NCBI GenBank assembly: GCA_015680685.1
Contig: MNCI01011128.1
Span: 145,563 to 209,562, forward strand
DNA: 64,000 bases
Origin: Gnetum montanum
Taxonomy: Eukaryota; Streptophyta; Gnetopsida; Gnetales; Gnetaceae
Reading direction: 5' to 3'
Every line of letters begins with the position of its first letter. The stretch's first letter is position 1. This document shows positions 11,001-22,320 of the stretch, in pieces. A program made the translations under genes and the position numbers. Below the pieces are notes generated by a model. The model was given only the letters and a program-made list of their open reading frames with translations, made no database searches and had not been told where the DNA came from.

Positions 11001-12506
11001 AGAAAAGGTAAGTGCTTTGTCACTCGATGAGTTTAATTTTCACAGCATTCTAGACTTTAGACAACTGCTTTTGGAGGTTTTACTAGTCATCGTAACATCT
11101 CAGTTATGTCTTTATATGTAATTTATTCTACGTAATAGGTGATCAGGGCTTATACTTATCAACAATGGCGACCTGATCTTGGGGCGAATTTCCTGATAAA
11201 TTCGCCTTCATGGAAGGTGTCATCAATAATATAATCGGTCACTTAGAGCAAATCGATCTTGAAGCCGGTACATTATGATCATTACGTAGGGGTTATTCCA
11301 TTGTGGAATTACACTATCTAATTACGCCTAATCGCCATTTTATGTTATTAGGAGCTCACCTTAGATGGGATCTGTCAAAGCCTATTGACTTAGATGCCAC
11401 CGAACCTCCATCGAAAGCGACCGTCGTGCCACGCAACATTTACAACGAGATGCGTAAATGTGCTGCATGCTCGACTCGCTCCTTATGGGAATGCCAAAGC
11501 GTGAATGAAGACCTTTGGAAGAGACTACAAAGGATAGAGGAGGAGAAGGTGGCTCTAAGTGACAAGGTTGGGGATTTAAGGTTGCAGAACGAATTCCTGC
11601 AAGCCCAAGAAATGAACAACAAGGATTGGCAGACAACTGTTGTTGACTATGTCCATTATTGGACGGTCATCAGGAATAGTGTCCAGACTAGCCGTAAACT
11701 GGTCGAGCAGCGAATGTAGATGGATCTCCTAGCTTAGAAAAATCAAGACTGGAAAGACTTTAGTGCAAGTGTCCAAGAATGGGGGTAGATGCAGAAAGAC
11801 CATCAACATGTCTATAAGTGGCAACGCGCTGCCTACCGTCAATATTACAGGGATTCTGCTGTTGAGGCTCAGTTCCTTCAGCTATTCCTCAATGTCATTA
11901 GGGCTTCCAGAGCATTTGAGAAGTTTCAAGAGTAGGTGATGGTAAGTGCCTCTCCAAAAAGCGAAATGACTCTTCCTGGGGGAGAGACTACCATCCTTTC
12001 CTTCTTCCCTGAACCACCCCGATGGACTCCTGTGGAGAAGGGGAAGGTCAAGGCCGAAGCTAATCTAGGAGATGGGGTTTGGTCTAAGCTTATCGAGGAT
12101 AAAATTATGCAATGTTTGTGGGTTGGCCTAGAACAAATCCCTTTTGCTACTGATGCAAGATCGTCACAGGTAAGTCGTAGTATTATTATGTTTTTGTCAT
12201 ACCTAGTTTTGATGGCAATGTTAATATGCATGTCGTGTCTAATCGTAGGAACGACCCGAGGAGGATCCTCAGCAGGATGAACATAATGAAGGTGAAGGTC
12301 CTCACAAAGAGGGTCTATAGGAAGTAGAGCGTAATGAAGATGGTCAATGCCATGGCAAGCAACCCCAAGTAGAGGAGCTTCGCAGAGAGGGCCGCCTTCA
12401 CGAAGTGATGCCTCATCAAAAGGGTGGCCCCTATGAGGATGATTTGCTCGAAGTAGAGGTGGAGTTGAGAGATACAGGCGACAGTGGTGACAAGGGAGAT
12501 GCATAG
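8097..12506 (+). pseudogene. Antisense intron-containing gene of Tat element A (about 1,120 aa)
   Basis: I read seven exons: 8097-8215, 8727-9176, 9273-9547, 9655-10704, 10822-11007, 11139-12169 and 12249-12506. Donors are GTAAGT (GTAAAT at 9548) and every acceptor ends in AG. Each join keeps frame, giving about 1,122 codons. Exon 2 includes LKPILIVLDIVG and a W-x-M-P motif (IWEMPRFNYYH). Exon 4 is the best-kept globular part (LMDLFLAITPDV; EEWLGVNKEV). Exon 5 is acidic. Exon 6 has a coiled coil (RLQRIEEEKVALSDKV) and exon 7 is Glu-rich. It is interrupted by about a dozen in-frame stops but no clear frameshift. I cannot name a family. It resembles in kind the antisense extra ORFs reported for Tat elements, but its place between protease and RT is unusual. 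Exons 1 to 4 match element B modulo 3, which argues for past protein-level selection. Confidence 0.75.
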
Positions 12507-12654
12507 TGTGGCTATATTAGCCACGGTTTTATTGTGATGGAATGGAACAAAAGACAATATTTTCTTTTAACGTATTTAATGCAAATTTTGTCTTGAGTTT
12601 AATGTTCTTTTGTTATTTTCATTTGTGTTAAGCATAAATGGAATCATAGGTTTT

Positions 12655-12800
12655 GGTGCTATGACAAGCTGTAGCTAGTTTAAGCATGCAACGTAAATGG
12701 AGTTACTAGTTTAGAGCCATTGCAGGTCATTAAATAATTTAGGTGTAAAGCGTAAATGAAATCATTAGTTTAAGGCCATTTCGGGCCTTTGCTAGTTTTA
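12655..12800. repeat. Hairpin repeats downstream of antisense gene A
   Basis: Two or three units of the form TAGTTTAAGGCC-loop-GGCC (perfect GGCCATTTCGGGCC near 12777) follow the stop of the antisense gene. Stems here are GGCC/GGCC, unlike the GGTC/GACC stems on the other side of the gene. The rest of 12507-13054 is AT-rich with no coding signal. Confidence 0.5.
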
Positions 12801-13054
12801 GATGAGGATAAGAGTAACGAAGACAGCTGGTGGAAGCATAAAGATAAGTATAAGCGTAATGAGAATAGTTGGTGGGAAGCGTAAATATATGCATAAATGT
12901 AATGAGTATTTGTAAAGCATAAATAGGACAGCTGGTGGAAAAGTGCGTGTAAATTGCATGATAGTTAGACAATGTAGTTTATCTGCTAACCCTGTAGTTG
13001 TTTTCTAATTACTTTTATCTTTGGTGATGTGTAAGGACGGGGAGATTTATAACT

Positions 13055-13810
13055 TTATTCCTTCACGCCACAATCTTCCTCTTGGAATGGTAGTTCGGCC
13101 CAAATAAAGCTGTCATCAGCCACTGTTTTGGCTTGTTCAAGTGTTTGGACAGGGGGCTGGTCTTCGGGAATTTTGATTTCTAAACCCTGTTCTATTTCTA
13201 TGTTATTAACAACCTGAGGGGTCATTTCGTCACCGTGGATGCCCACTTCCCCTCCTACGTAGGGCAGGTAGATCTCTTGATAGATAGGTGATGAAACTAC
13301 CCTCAGTTGAGCTAACGAAGACCTCCCTAGGATCAAGTTGAAGCTAGGTATCTCCTCGATGAAAATAAACATTGCGTTTGTGGGCAATTGGTCCCCTGCC
13401 ACAAAGTTGATGTGCATTGTCCCTTTGACTTGCACTCATGCCCCATTGAATGACTTTAGACATGATGTCATTGTAGGACTGATCTGATCGATCAGGCCTA
13501 GTTTATCCACTGTGTGATATGGGATGACATTAGTGGCCACCCTGTCGTCTACATGTACTCTTCAAATTCAATGTTGGCCAACCCAAATGGTGATGAACAT
13601 GGGTGCCGTTGTCACCTAACCTTTTTCTGGGTCATCCTTAATGGACTCATTGCAAAAGGTCAACGGGGAAGGCCCAAGTTTTTCAGCGGAGAGGGGAAGC
13701 ATGATGGAATGAATTGCTTCTTCATCCACTAGCAGGCTCTTGTCCATAGGTATGGATGTTAGCATGCAAACCATCACTTCACGATGCTTTTGGGATGTTA
13801 TTAACAAATC
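13055..13810 (-). pseudogene. Element A aspartic protease region
   Basis: Read on the - strand, the region holds VHVDDRVATNVIPYHTV, matching the catalytic loop of retropepsins (usually D-S/T/N-G). A second half follows (VKGTMHINFVAGDQ, then FNLILGRSSLAQL), the conserved flap and ILGR-like segment of gypsy proteases. Element B reads IDDRAATNVIL at the same place, so both copies have D-D-R where the family has D-x-G. The frame ends at 13055, and the antisense gene occupies the next 5 kb before RT. Two in-frame stops break it. Confidence 0.7.
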
Positions 13811-13921
13811 GTATAGGCTCAGCGTTGTATTTTTCTATTTGAGAGCATGTTTGACTTATGTAAAGGCATCAAGGAGATCCCGCCCATGATTTGGCTGCTT
13901 TTCACCCTTCTCCTCTTCCAT

Positions 13922-16627
13922 TCATTCTAGTAGATGGATTTCCCAGGGTGGAACGACTTCTTGTTGAGGGTTGTACTTTCTTGGGCAGGGAGAAGATGGT
14001 TGCATTTGTGTAACTTCATCCTTTTTAGAAAGTGGGGCCAAGGGCACAGAAGCGAGGGGTTTAGGCTTGGGAAACCCTAGCGTAAGACAGTCCTTGGCCA
14101 TATCAGTTGTCATACTCTCTTCTCCTTTTCTGTTAAGTTGGGATTGGGGGGTTGACTTGGAGATTTACTGCTACACAGGAGGGGCAGCTGATGGTTTTGG
14201 CACCCTGATGACAAAGGGTGCCTTAGGCGTAGGCATGGGCTGGGCCACGGCTTTACCAACAATGGGCTGTCAAGTAGTGGTCAAAGAAGGGGCTCGAAGG
14301 ATAAAAGGTTTCCTTGGAGCACCACTCGTCGATGCTGATGGACCTACTATTTGGGGTGAGCAAGGGGGCACTTGCAACACAAAGGGCTACTTCGGCTATG
14401 CCTAACCATCGCCCTTTACACCTACCACGTTGATAGTGTACCTTGCATTATTTGTATTTAACGGGTCTCGGTACACATGCATGGTTTAGTTTTTTAGAAG
14501 AACCAGGTTACTGCTGTCTAAGATCATGTCACCTTGATCGATCATACGTTGAATGTCATCTTTCAACGCCCAGCAGTAATCCGTGTCATGACTGCACAAT
14601 TGATGATAGTCGCAAAATCGATCTAGCCTAAAGTTCTTGGAGACTGACGTTTCATTAGGTTGGGCCAAGGAGGGGTTCTTGAGTAGCTTGCAATGGTGCC
14701 TATGGCATTTCAGAGCTTCCTCGGACACCGTCTTATGTCGAATGTGGCCAATTTCTAATAATTTCTTTAGAAGTTCTAAAGGCTTTATAGGTAGGGTCGC
14801 GTAATTTGAGCAATCCTTACACTCAAATTTAGGCCTCGACTGTGGATGTGCTTCAAGGGCAAAAGGAGTTTCTTGATTGACGCTTTTTGAGCTAGTTGTC
14901 GGCTCAGCAGGCTCCGCAGATGTTTTCTTCTTGTTGTTTTTCTTGTTGGCCCCCTCGGCAACCGTCGCTACTGTCGTTTTCGTAGCTTTGCCTTTGTCCT
15001 TACCCTTGCTGTGAGAATTTTTGTAGACCACATACGCTGGATCTTTGCTAGCCTTCGTCGCATCTTGGATGCTCGTAGTCTGAGCAAAGGATTGGCTGAG
15101 GGAGCAGGAAGCGAGGTAGTATAGCTTAGACTTGATAAAGTCGTTAACTGCTCCCTTGAAGATTGCCAATAAATGGGCCTCCACGATGGGTTCACGGATT
15201 TTGTTCAAGTTGGCACTCCACCACTATATAAAATTTTGAACTGACTAGAGCAGGTCTTGCTTGACTCCCATGAGCTGGTCCAGCGTGACTTCCGGCCTCA
15301 GGTTGTACTTGAAACGAGTCATAAACTGAGTTAATAGCTCCTCCAAAGTTGAAATGGAAGCATGTGGAAGTGCTCGATACCAGTCTAGAGCTTTACCCGT
15401 TAGGGACATAGCAAAGACACAAATAATAGTATGTGGCCATTGTTGCAATAGCAACGATTCTAACCTAAAAGTAACAAAATGGGTGTTGGGATCGCCTTCC
15501 CCAATGTATTTCATCAAATGGGGGAGTGGCATTCTAGGTGGTAATGATAAAACAGGCACTACCAAACTAATAGGATCATCATGGTTAAAATTCATGACTT
15601 GTATTGTGTCAGAACCAGTAGCCTTGAGGCGTTTAACTTCCTCCGTAAGGGTCTGGATAAGCTGGAATGCTTGATCTAGACCCATGGATGGAGATGTTTT
15701 TTGTAGAATGGTAGGAGGAGCCACACTAGGTGGTGGAATAGGGATGGCCTCCGTCAGCTATACCATTGGATACGCTATTTGTATGGTTAGGGGCATAAAC
15801 AACAATCCTGTAACAGGGTTTAATGCCCACGGAACTTGGCTTTGATGAAGGGGGAGATGGGACATATGAGATGGAACCCACCATGCTGTAGTGGCAGGCC
15901 CTGTCATGTGAGTTGGGATCAAGGTGGATGTTGTATGTAATTACGAAGTAGGTATCACATGTACATGCAGTGACAGGGATGCAGGTGCACGATGAGATGG
16001 ATTAGGTAATTGCACCTGCTGAGGAATGATTTGCGATGGGCCATTGCCCAGAAGGATAGTCAGAGAGAGAAAATGTAGGTGAGGCGAATGTGGGACTTTG
16101 TTAGTATTAGATAGAGTTAAGGGCATGGTGACCATGAACAACGGGTTTATGCGGGACATCGTGGAGGGAGGGGCCATGGCTAAATCAGCATGACTACCTC
16201 CCTCAGAGTGGGAGTCTAGATCGTCCTACCCGTCATGAAGCATTTCATCACGGAACAACTCCTCTCATTGTTTCGTCGATGTCCTAGCCATCAGCATTTG
16301 ATCTAGGATCCACTGTTGTTGATTTTTCAAGGGTATAGTGACATTTGGCATAGGAATAAATTCCTTCCCATTGCAGAATATGAACTCATATTCTTGTTTC
16401 TCTTCGAGTTCTTGTGGGTACATGGGCAGATTTGTTGCAAGTTTAGCATAGAGAAAATTGTAGTGTTCCCTGCGCTGAGCATGTCCCTCAAGCTCTTTGT
16501 TTTGAAGCCTAAGGGAGCAGTGTGGTTGCACCAGACTAGTTGCCGGCTCGACCACAAGAGGCGTAACTTGCATGGTCCAAGGATTCTCGAGGTTGGCAAT
16601 GTCAACAATGGTGGTTGATGTAGCCAT
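13922..16627 (-). pseudogene. Element A gag
   Basis: The start is the ATG at 16627, about 230 bases after the primer site. The N-terminal block (16627-16265) is followed by a low-complexity linker. Next comes the capsid-like retrotransposon gag domain at 15724-15245 (GLDQAFQLIQTLTEEVKRL; LTGKALDWYRALP). The next segment (15208-14486) ends in a single plant-gypsy knuckle, C-D-Y-H-x4-S-H-x4-C followed by ALKDDIQRMID. In element B the same knuckle reads C-D-Y-H-x2-C-G-H, so the Gly has changed in A. A Pro-rich linker at 14485-13922 leads to protease. Several stops and at least one frame change break the gene. It would package element RNA if intact. Confidence 0.75.
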
Positions 16628-16859
16628 TCTCTACATGGTTCAAGAGTAATGACGATAAGGATTAAGATTGCAAGGGAAAAGGCAAACTAAGGTAATAATT
16701 GGGGCTTTCTATCTTGTAGGACTCCAAAGGAATTGTTGAAGTGATCGATCTGCACTACACAATCTCGTAAACAACCACAGAGGTATTACATTTACGTCAA
16801 TCGACAATGGGTACAAACAGCTTACAAGACTACCCGTAAAGTGTGGATTAGAGGTTCAG

Positions 16860-16877
16860 GCCCTCCTTCTAGTGCCA
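16860..16877 (-). other. Element A primer-binding site
   Basis: Reads TGGCACTAGAAGGAGGGC on the - strand, between the LTR end (…CCAACA at 16889) and gag. It matches the element F site with one mismatch. Confidence 0.55.
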
Positions 16878-16888
16878 GAAAACTATAA

Positions 16889-18417
16889 TGTTGGAAAATG
16901 TCAATTGCTGGAAATACCAAGCAGAAGTCTGTGTACACAGTTCCAACCCCGGATCCGTGCGAGGGCTGTGATGGAGAAGACAAATATGAGGTGCCTTGAA
17001 CAGTCTTGTCGGTCAAACAAGGACTTACTTAATCAATAAAATTTTTGTAATAATTGGATGGAAAAATGGCGATTTTTATGAGGAGATATAATATAGTTAA
17101 TCTTGAAGGTAACTAAAAACGATGTAAATGATTTAAAGCGATTGCAAAATCCATATAGATAGGACACAGGAGATCGGATTTAGAGAGCATGCAATCCCAA
17201 GATCTAGGATTTAACTTATGAACAAAATATGTTGGATACAATGATTATAGGCAGACTTCAGTTTAGACGAAGCATGTGCCAACAACAAGAAAGCTATTTA
17301 AAGATAAAATAAGCAAAGGTCGATCTACCTTGTTCTAGCCAATCTGGACGCAAGGAAGTCAGACTCGAATTAGAATGTCCATTAACCGGTTGTTTCTGAT
17401 CAAGGATTCTTGCCAATCACCTCTGATGTTCTTACGATCACTGATTCTCTTTTTCTCTCTTGTCAATCTTTGCCAAAAGTTGTTAATGATTGCCAATGAA
17501 AGAAAATCACTCACGAAGAAAATTTGTCAATCCTGGGAAAATTTTTGCCAACCCCTTGATCTTTGTCAACTGGAATATTTATAAGGTTAGGGTCAGGAGA
17601 AAAATGTGGTTTAGATGACGTGTGTCTTGAACCTACAAGATTCTATTGACTTGGTGTGTTTGTGTTTGAAGCTTGCGGCGCCACGCTACATTACGCCCTA
17701 AAGCGTAATGTGTCGTAAATCGCTTTTGCAAAGAGTTTTGGCAAAAAACTGTTCTTTGTTTACACTACAATACGCTAGAGAGCGTATTGTGATGTATGAA
17801 CTACTGATGCCTGAATTGTGCTCTCTCTATTGTTGCTTGTATTACGCTGAGTCATGCTAGATTGTGTTGCATAGCGTAATTAAGCATAAAATAGCGAACT
17901 TGCAAAAAAAATTGAAGTGTTGTTGTCGCACTTCCTTTGTTTCTGATCCATCCTTCTAGGGTTTATGATGCTACATTGCATAATGTAGCATAATAGGCCC
18001 CTTAACCGAAAAAGAAAACTTGATGAAATGTGCAGCATGCTATGGATCGTTGCTTAAGCCTTGAGATTTTGCTGGACAATCGAGGTCTTGAATCTTGTCA
18101 TCTCTGTTGTTGCGATGGACTGCCTTCTGGCATTATGCCATGTTATGCTACGTTATGCTATGTTGCATAATGCGGCGTAATATGCCAAAACTTAAGATTT
18201 TTTGAAACATAGAAAACTTACAAAGTTGAAGGCTTGCCGTCGTGCACCGCTTATCTTATTCTATCCTCTGGAGTTTATTATGTTGTGCTGCGTAGCATGG
18301 TAGAATAGACCCTTAGCTGGAATGGGAACTTGTTGAGCCGCGACTTGTCGCAAATCCTTGCCTAAGTCGCAAGATTTTGCTGAATCGTTGAGGCTTCGAA
18401 ATTTTCACAGTGTTTCA
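16889..18417 (-). mobile_element. Tat-family LTR, probably shared by elements B (3') and A (5')
   Basis: On the - strand the LTR opens TGAAACACTG at 18417 and closes CCAACA at 16889 (about 1.53 kb). A TATA box (TATAAATA, - strand) is at 17576-17583. Immediately upstream, at 18418-18434, is a purine-rich tract typical of the junction before a 3' LTR, and a primer site lies immediately downstream. The same LTR therefore looks like B's 3' LTR and A's 5' LTR. U3 holds imperfect tandem subrepeats of a few hundred bases, each with a palindromic core. The start of the B 5' LTR (33.1-33.2 kb) aligns to the start of this one. Confidence 0.6.
17688..17991. repeat. Palindromes in U3 of the Tat LTR
   Basis: Three perfect hairpins lie close together: ACATTACGC/GCGTAATGT (17688-17711), ACAATACGCT/AGCGTATTGT (17767-17790) and ATGCTACATT/AATGTAGCAT (17968-17991), each with a 4-6 base loop. 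A looser one (ATTACGCT...AGCGTAAT) lies near 17850-17880. Arms differ between hairpins but pair perfectly within each. Confidence 0.75.
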
Positions 18418-18434
18418 ATGGCCCCTCTTTGTTG
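18418..18434 (-). other. Polypurine tract before the shared LTR
   Basis: The - strand reads CAACAAAGAGGGGCCAT directly before the LTR's TG. A purine-rich tract in this position primes plus-strand DNA synthesis in LTR elements. Confidence 0.45.
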
Positions 18435-19458
18435 ATGTTTAGAGGGCTTGCCCGAAAGATATTGACAAAGAATACGAAACACCAGATAGGTAAAGGAACC
18501 AATAACATTCGTTGGTAATTACTCAAATGTCGCTCTGTCAAACTTGGAAGTGCGAAGGTGGGGGGAGGAGCATAGGAGGGATTTTTAAAGAAGTGAGAGG
18601 AGGGAGGTTCGGGGAAGCCTCAAGCATGTGAACATAAAACTTTCATGAACAAGTCATTAGGCATCCTTTTGCGAGTGTATTTGTGAGAAGTTACATTGCC
18701 ATACTGCATATGAAGGGCTTGCACGGACAAGTTGTTTTACGCCTATATGGCCTGGATGAGTTGTTTTACATCCATTTTGCCAAGCTTTGCCCATTTTTTT
18801 CGGGTGCAAATTACATTCCACGAGGCGAGTTGTGTTACACCAGTTCATGAACATGATGATGTGGAAGAATTGATTAAATGTTCACACTCTGTACACACAA
18901 AGAAGAGGGTAAAGGCAGTCGTAAGGATAAGGGAAGGAGAAAGCGAAGTAAGGTATCTGATGGAGGGAGAGGTATGGTTTGCACTCCCAAGTAGCCAGGC
19001 TAGTCCGAGCAGCCACTTTAGAATGCCGTGACACCTCACCTTCTAATGAATGCATTCTTGATCAATGTTGTCGTAACAAGTAACCTGCAGAACATAATAG
19101 AGAATAGAGAGCAAAAGCAATTTTCCTAATGGCTAGGGGGGGAGGCTATTGAAACAAGCGCCGTCCGAAGCAAAAAGGAGAACGGAGGCCACGAAAGAGG
19201 GACCATATCAAGAAGCAAGGGTCCCAATGTTGATGCTGCGGTTCATGAAGTCACCGTTGATAGCCAGATTCATCTTGCTTAATCGACTGGGCAAAGAACC
19301 AGTCAAGTGAATCTACTAAGCCAAAATCTGGTGGCGACGACGGGTGGAGGCCACCAAGACTATGGATGATCATAGTTTCTTTGGGGTCTCAAGTGGCAAA
19401 GTTGATCCTAGGAGCTACAACTACAGAGTGGCTATCATAGCAACATCTCTGAGGGGTC
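18435..19458. other. About 1 kb between element B hairpin array and LTR, unassigned
   Basis: This lies between B's 3' array and the polypurine tract, so I read it as B's 3' untranslated region. It is less AT-rich than its surroundings and has no long open frame. A GC-rich patch (19130-19440) shows short protein-like runs on either strand that I could not place in a family. Confidence 0.3.
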
Positions 19459-19610
19459 AGTAGTATGCCTTTCAGGATATCCAAGGAATCAGTACGATGC
19501 CAGTGAGGTAGTTGTGTTGCGTCTGTTCCAATGCCTTACCTATTCCATTTGGTAGGGATGTAGTGCAAGAGTGATCACACTTACTTGCTTCATGGATTTT
19601 CTATTAAAGG

Positions 19611-19905
19611 ATTTCAGTTTTGAGTCCTGGTTGACCGTTGTTGCTAGTTTTAAGTCTCAATAGACCGTGGTCTCAGTTTAACGTCTGGGCAGATTGAAAC
19701 CTGCTAGTTTTACGTCATAGCGGATGGTGGAAGAGCTAGTTTATGGTCCCAGTAGACTATGCTGTGGGTGTCAATTTTATGTCATGACCCAAGGACACGT
19801 CTATGCTGGTTTAGCATCTCAGCAAATGTATGATTACCTTGCCAGTTTCACATCATGGCGGATGGTTGGAAACTTTGCCAGTTTAGCATCTTGGCAGATG
19901 TCAAG
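19611..19905. repeat. Element B 3' hairpin-repeat array
   Basis: Counterpart of 3601-3998 with the same unit starts (CTAGTTTTACGTC, CTAGTTTATGGTCCC, CCAGTTTAGCATC) and pairing arms. It is cut short where the integrase deletion joins it. Confidence 0.65.
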
Positions 19906-22309
19906 TCATGTGGGGGTTCACCATGTTGTAGGTAGGCTTTCATGTTAGCATATCACTCTTGGATTTTGGTAGTGCTTACGGAGGCCATGTGTACTACTTG
20001 GGTGATAGGGTCTGTAGACTCTGTTATCGAAGTAGGTAGAGTCGCAAATAGGTGTGACAGCACGTTTAATGCTAGCGTAGCTAAGGCATTGGCTACAATG
20101 TTCTCACTACGTGGCACATGCTGGATGTCTGTTGTGGTGAACTGTTGCAATACGTTTTTGGCCAAATCACAGTAAGGCTATAAATGCAAAGCTTTACAGG
20201 CGTAGACCTCAGTGATTTGATTGACAACAAGTTGAGAGTCACCTCGAACTGCCAAATGTTGAATTTTTAATTGCTGGGCTACTAAGAGGCCCCTGAGGAG
20301 TCCTTTGTACTCAACTACATTATTCATACAAAGGAACTTGAAGCGGTAAGCAAAGGGTTGCATGTCCCCCGAGGGGATTGTAATGACGACGACAGCACTG
20401 CCACCTCATGTGGTTGAGATGCTATCAAAGTGCAAAGTGACCTCAAAATGCGATGGTACAAGGTTAACACTGCTAACATGTTCATCAAGGAATTTGGGTT
20501 CTATGGTTGCTTAATCATCAATGAGTGAGGTTGCAAGCTACATAGTTATCGCTTGTCCTTTCGTTAATGGTTGGGCTACATAATGTAAATTGAATTTCGC
20601 TGTTATTGCTTTCCATTAGGCTATCCTACTACTTTTATATAAGTTGTTCATGATAGCCCAAAGTATGTTGCTTTTGCATATGATGTTCACTTGACTATAG
20701 AATAGGTAGTGTCTCCACTTTTTTAGCACGAACACTAAAGAGAGACAATTTCTTTCCACTTCATTGTATTTGGCTTCATATGCTATGAATGCATGGCTCA
20801 AGTAATAGACTAGGGTTTCAGAGCCATCCTATTTTTTTGGCATAACAGCGCTATGATAGACGTGTCCAAAATAGCAAGGTAGATGTAGAAAGGCTTATCC
20901 CTCTGTGGTGGTTAAACAGTTGGGAGGTGTAAAAGCTCTTTCTTCAAGTCATTAAAGGCTTGTTGACACTGTGTTATCCATTTGAAGTTAACCCCCTTTT
21001 ATAGTAAGTTTTGCATGGGGTGTAACTTGTCAATCAACCTTGTTATAAACCTTCTGATGAACTATATTCTACCTTGCAACCCACACAATTCTTTAAGGTT
21101 AGTATGGGGTGCTAAGTTAATGATGGCCTTAACTTTGTCAGGGTCCACTTGTATTCCAGCATTCGATACTACAAACCCTAGCATGTGCCTAATTTTTATG
21201 CCGAAAATAAATTTCTTTGGATTAAGGCATAGGTCATGCCTATGACAACACTTTAGGACTACATCTAGATCAGTGGGATGATCAATAGTTGTCTTAGACT
21301 TGACTGCTATGTCATCCATATAATCGTTTAGTATCTCTAGGAGGTAGCCATTTAATATGTAGGTCATGACTCATTGGTAGGTTGCTTTAGCATTCTTTAG
21401 ACCAAAGGCCATCATAGTGTAACAAAAGGTACCCCAAGGGGTCATAAATGTAGTTGTCAACTGATGCTCTGGATTTATGCAAATTTGATTGTAACCCGAG
21501 AACCCATCAATGAAGGATAGTAAAGCATGCCTAGCCATAGTGTCGATAAGTTGGTCGATACTTGGTAGTGGGAAGTCATCTTTAATCATTGCCTTGTTCA
21601 GATCCCAGAAGTCTATACAAATTCGTATCCCTCTTGTTTTCTTAGAGACTACAACAATGTTTGACACCCATTTCGAGTAATCGACCACACGAATGAAACC
21701 TGCTTGGTATAGATTAGTGATTTCATCACGTATGGCTAGTGTGATTTCTAGTTTAATCTTTCAAGCCTTTTGTTTAACTGGTTTGACACTTGGATCCAAT
21801 ACAATGTTATGTTGTATTAGCCATGGGTCTAAGCCTAGCATGTCATTGTAAGACCATGCGAATACTTTGATGTTGTCTTGAAGGACTCTAGATATATATT
21901 TTTGCATTTTTTGATCTAGGAGGGAACTTAGTTTTAGTGTTTTTATTTCCCCCCTAGATATTGTTATTGGTGCTTCGATGAGAGGGTCCTCAGTCACATC
22001 CCCAGCCTCTAAGTCTAAGGCTTGGACCAAGTGTTCGGGCCAATCTAGGGACATTTCCAGGGATGCTACAGTGTTATCAGTTGATGAATCCCAGTCTATT
22101 GACTCTAAGTTTAGGTATCTTGCAAGCTTTCCATGAGGACCTGTTAAGGTTAAAAGTAAGTGTAGATCACGCTGCATGGCCATCTTGTTCAACTTGCCAA
22201 AATAAGAAGAAACTCGGTCAAGTGATACCTGTTTGAAGCTATGGCACATAATAGTAAATATTTGCAAAGAAATAATGAAACATGCAATGATTTTCAAACA
22301 TTTGGCCAC
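19899..22309 (-). pseudogene. Element B pol: RT and dual RNase H, integrase missing
   Basis: The frame opens at 22309 and is continuous to 21761. The pre-RT segment includes FAWSYNDMLGLDPWLIQHN. RT has VDYSKWVSNIVVVSKK and the catalytic Y-M-D-D at 21311-21322. The gypsy RNase H (about 20.9-20.6 kb) and the archaeal-type RNase H (VEYKGLLRGLLVAQQL, about 20.36-20.18 kb) follow. The linker ends LQHGEPPHDL, aligning to LLHGEPPHKL in element A. At that point about 1.2 kb of integrase is absent and the 3' hairpin array begins. Stops (mostly TAG) are scattered through it. Confidence 0.8.
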
Positions 22310-22320
22310 ATTCGCAAATT

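Larger units (their letters stand above)
3447..18417 (-). mobile_element. Tat-lineage Ty3/gypsy element A with antisense gene
   Basis: In - orientation the order is LTR (18417-16889), primer site, gag (16627-13922), protease (13810-13055), an antisense multi-exon gene (12506-8097), then RT, two RNase H domains and integrase (7496-4027) and a hairpin array (3998-3601). The second, archaeal-type RNase H places it in the Tat lineage of non-chromovirus gypsy elements. It is interrupted at 3447 by element F, so its own 3' LTR is not in view. Coding regions carry many stops and some frameshifts. Element B (to 33204) is a diverged second copy with the same unusual order. Confidence 0.8.

Noticed and set aside
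11926-12504. 192-codon - strand frame inside the antisense gene region
   Set aside because: Shadow of exons 6 and 7. The + strand frame is the one conserved in element B and continuous with the other exons.
19060-19100. GTCGTAACAAG...AACCTGC, reminiscent of the 3' end of small-subunit rRNA
   Set aside because: Only about 20 bases match and the intervening sequence is missing. No flanking rRNA or spacer is recognisable, so it is most likely chance.
19295-19330. TGGTGGCGACGACGGGTGG on the + strand, like a primer site of a Tat-type element
   Set aside because: No LTR end, gag or other element part follows on that strand, and the location fits B's 3' region.
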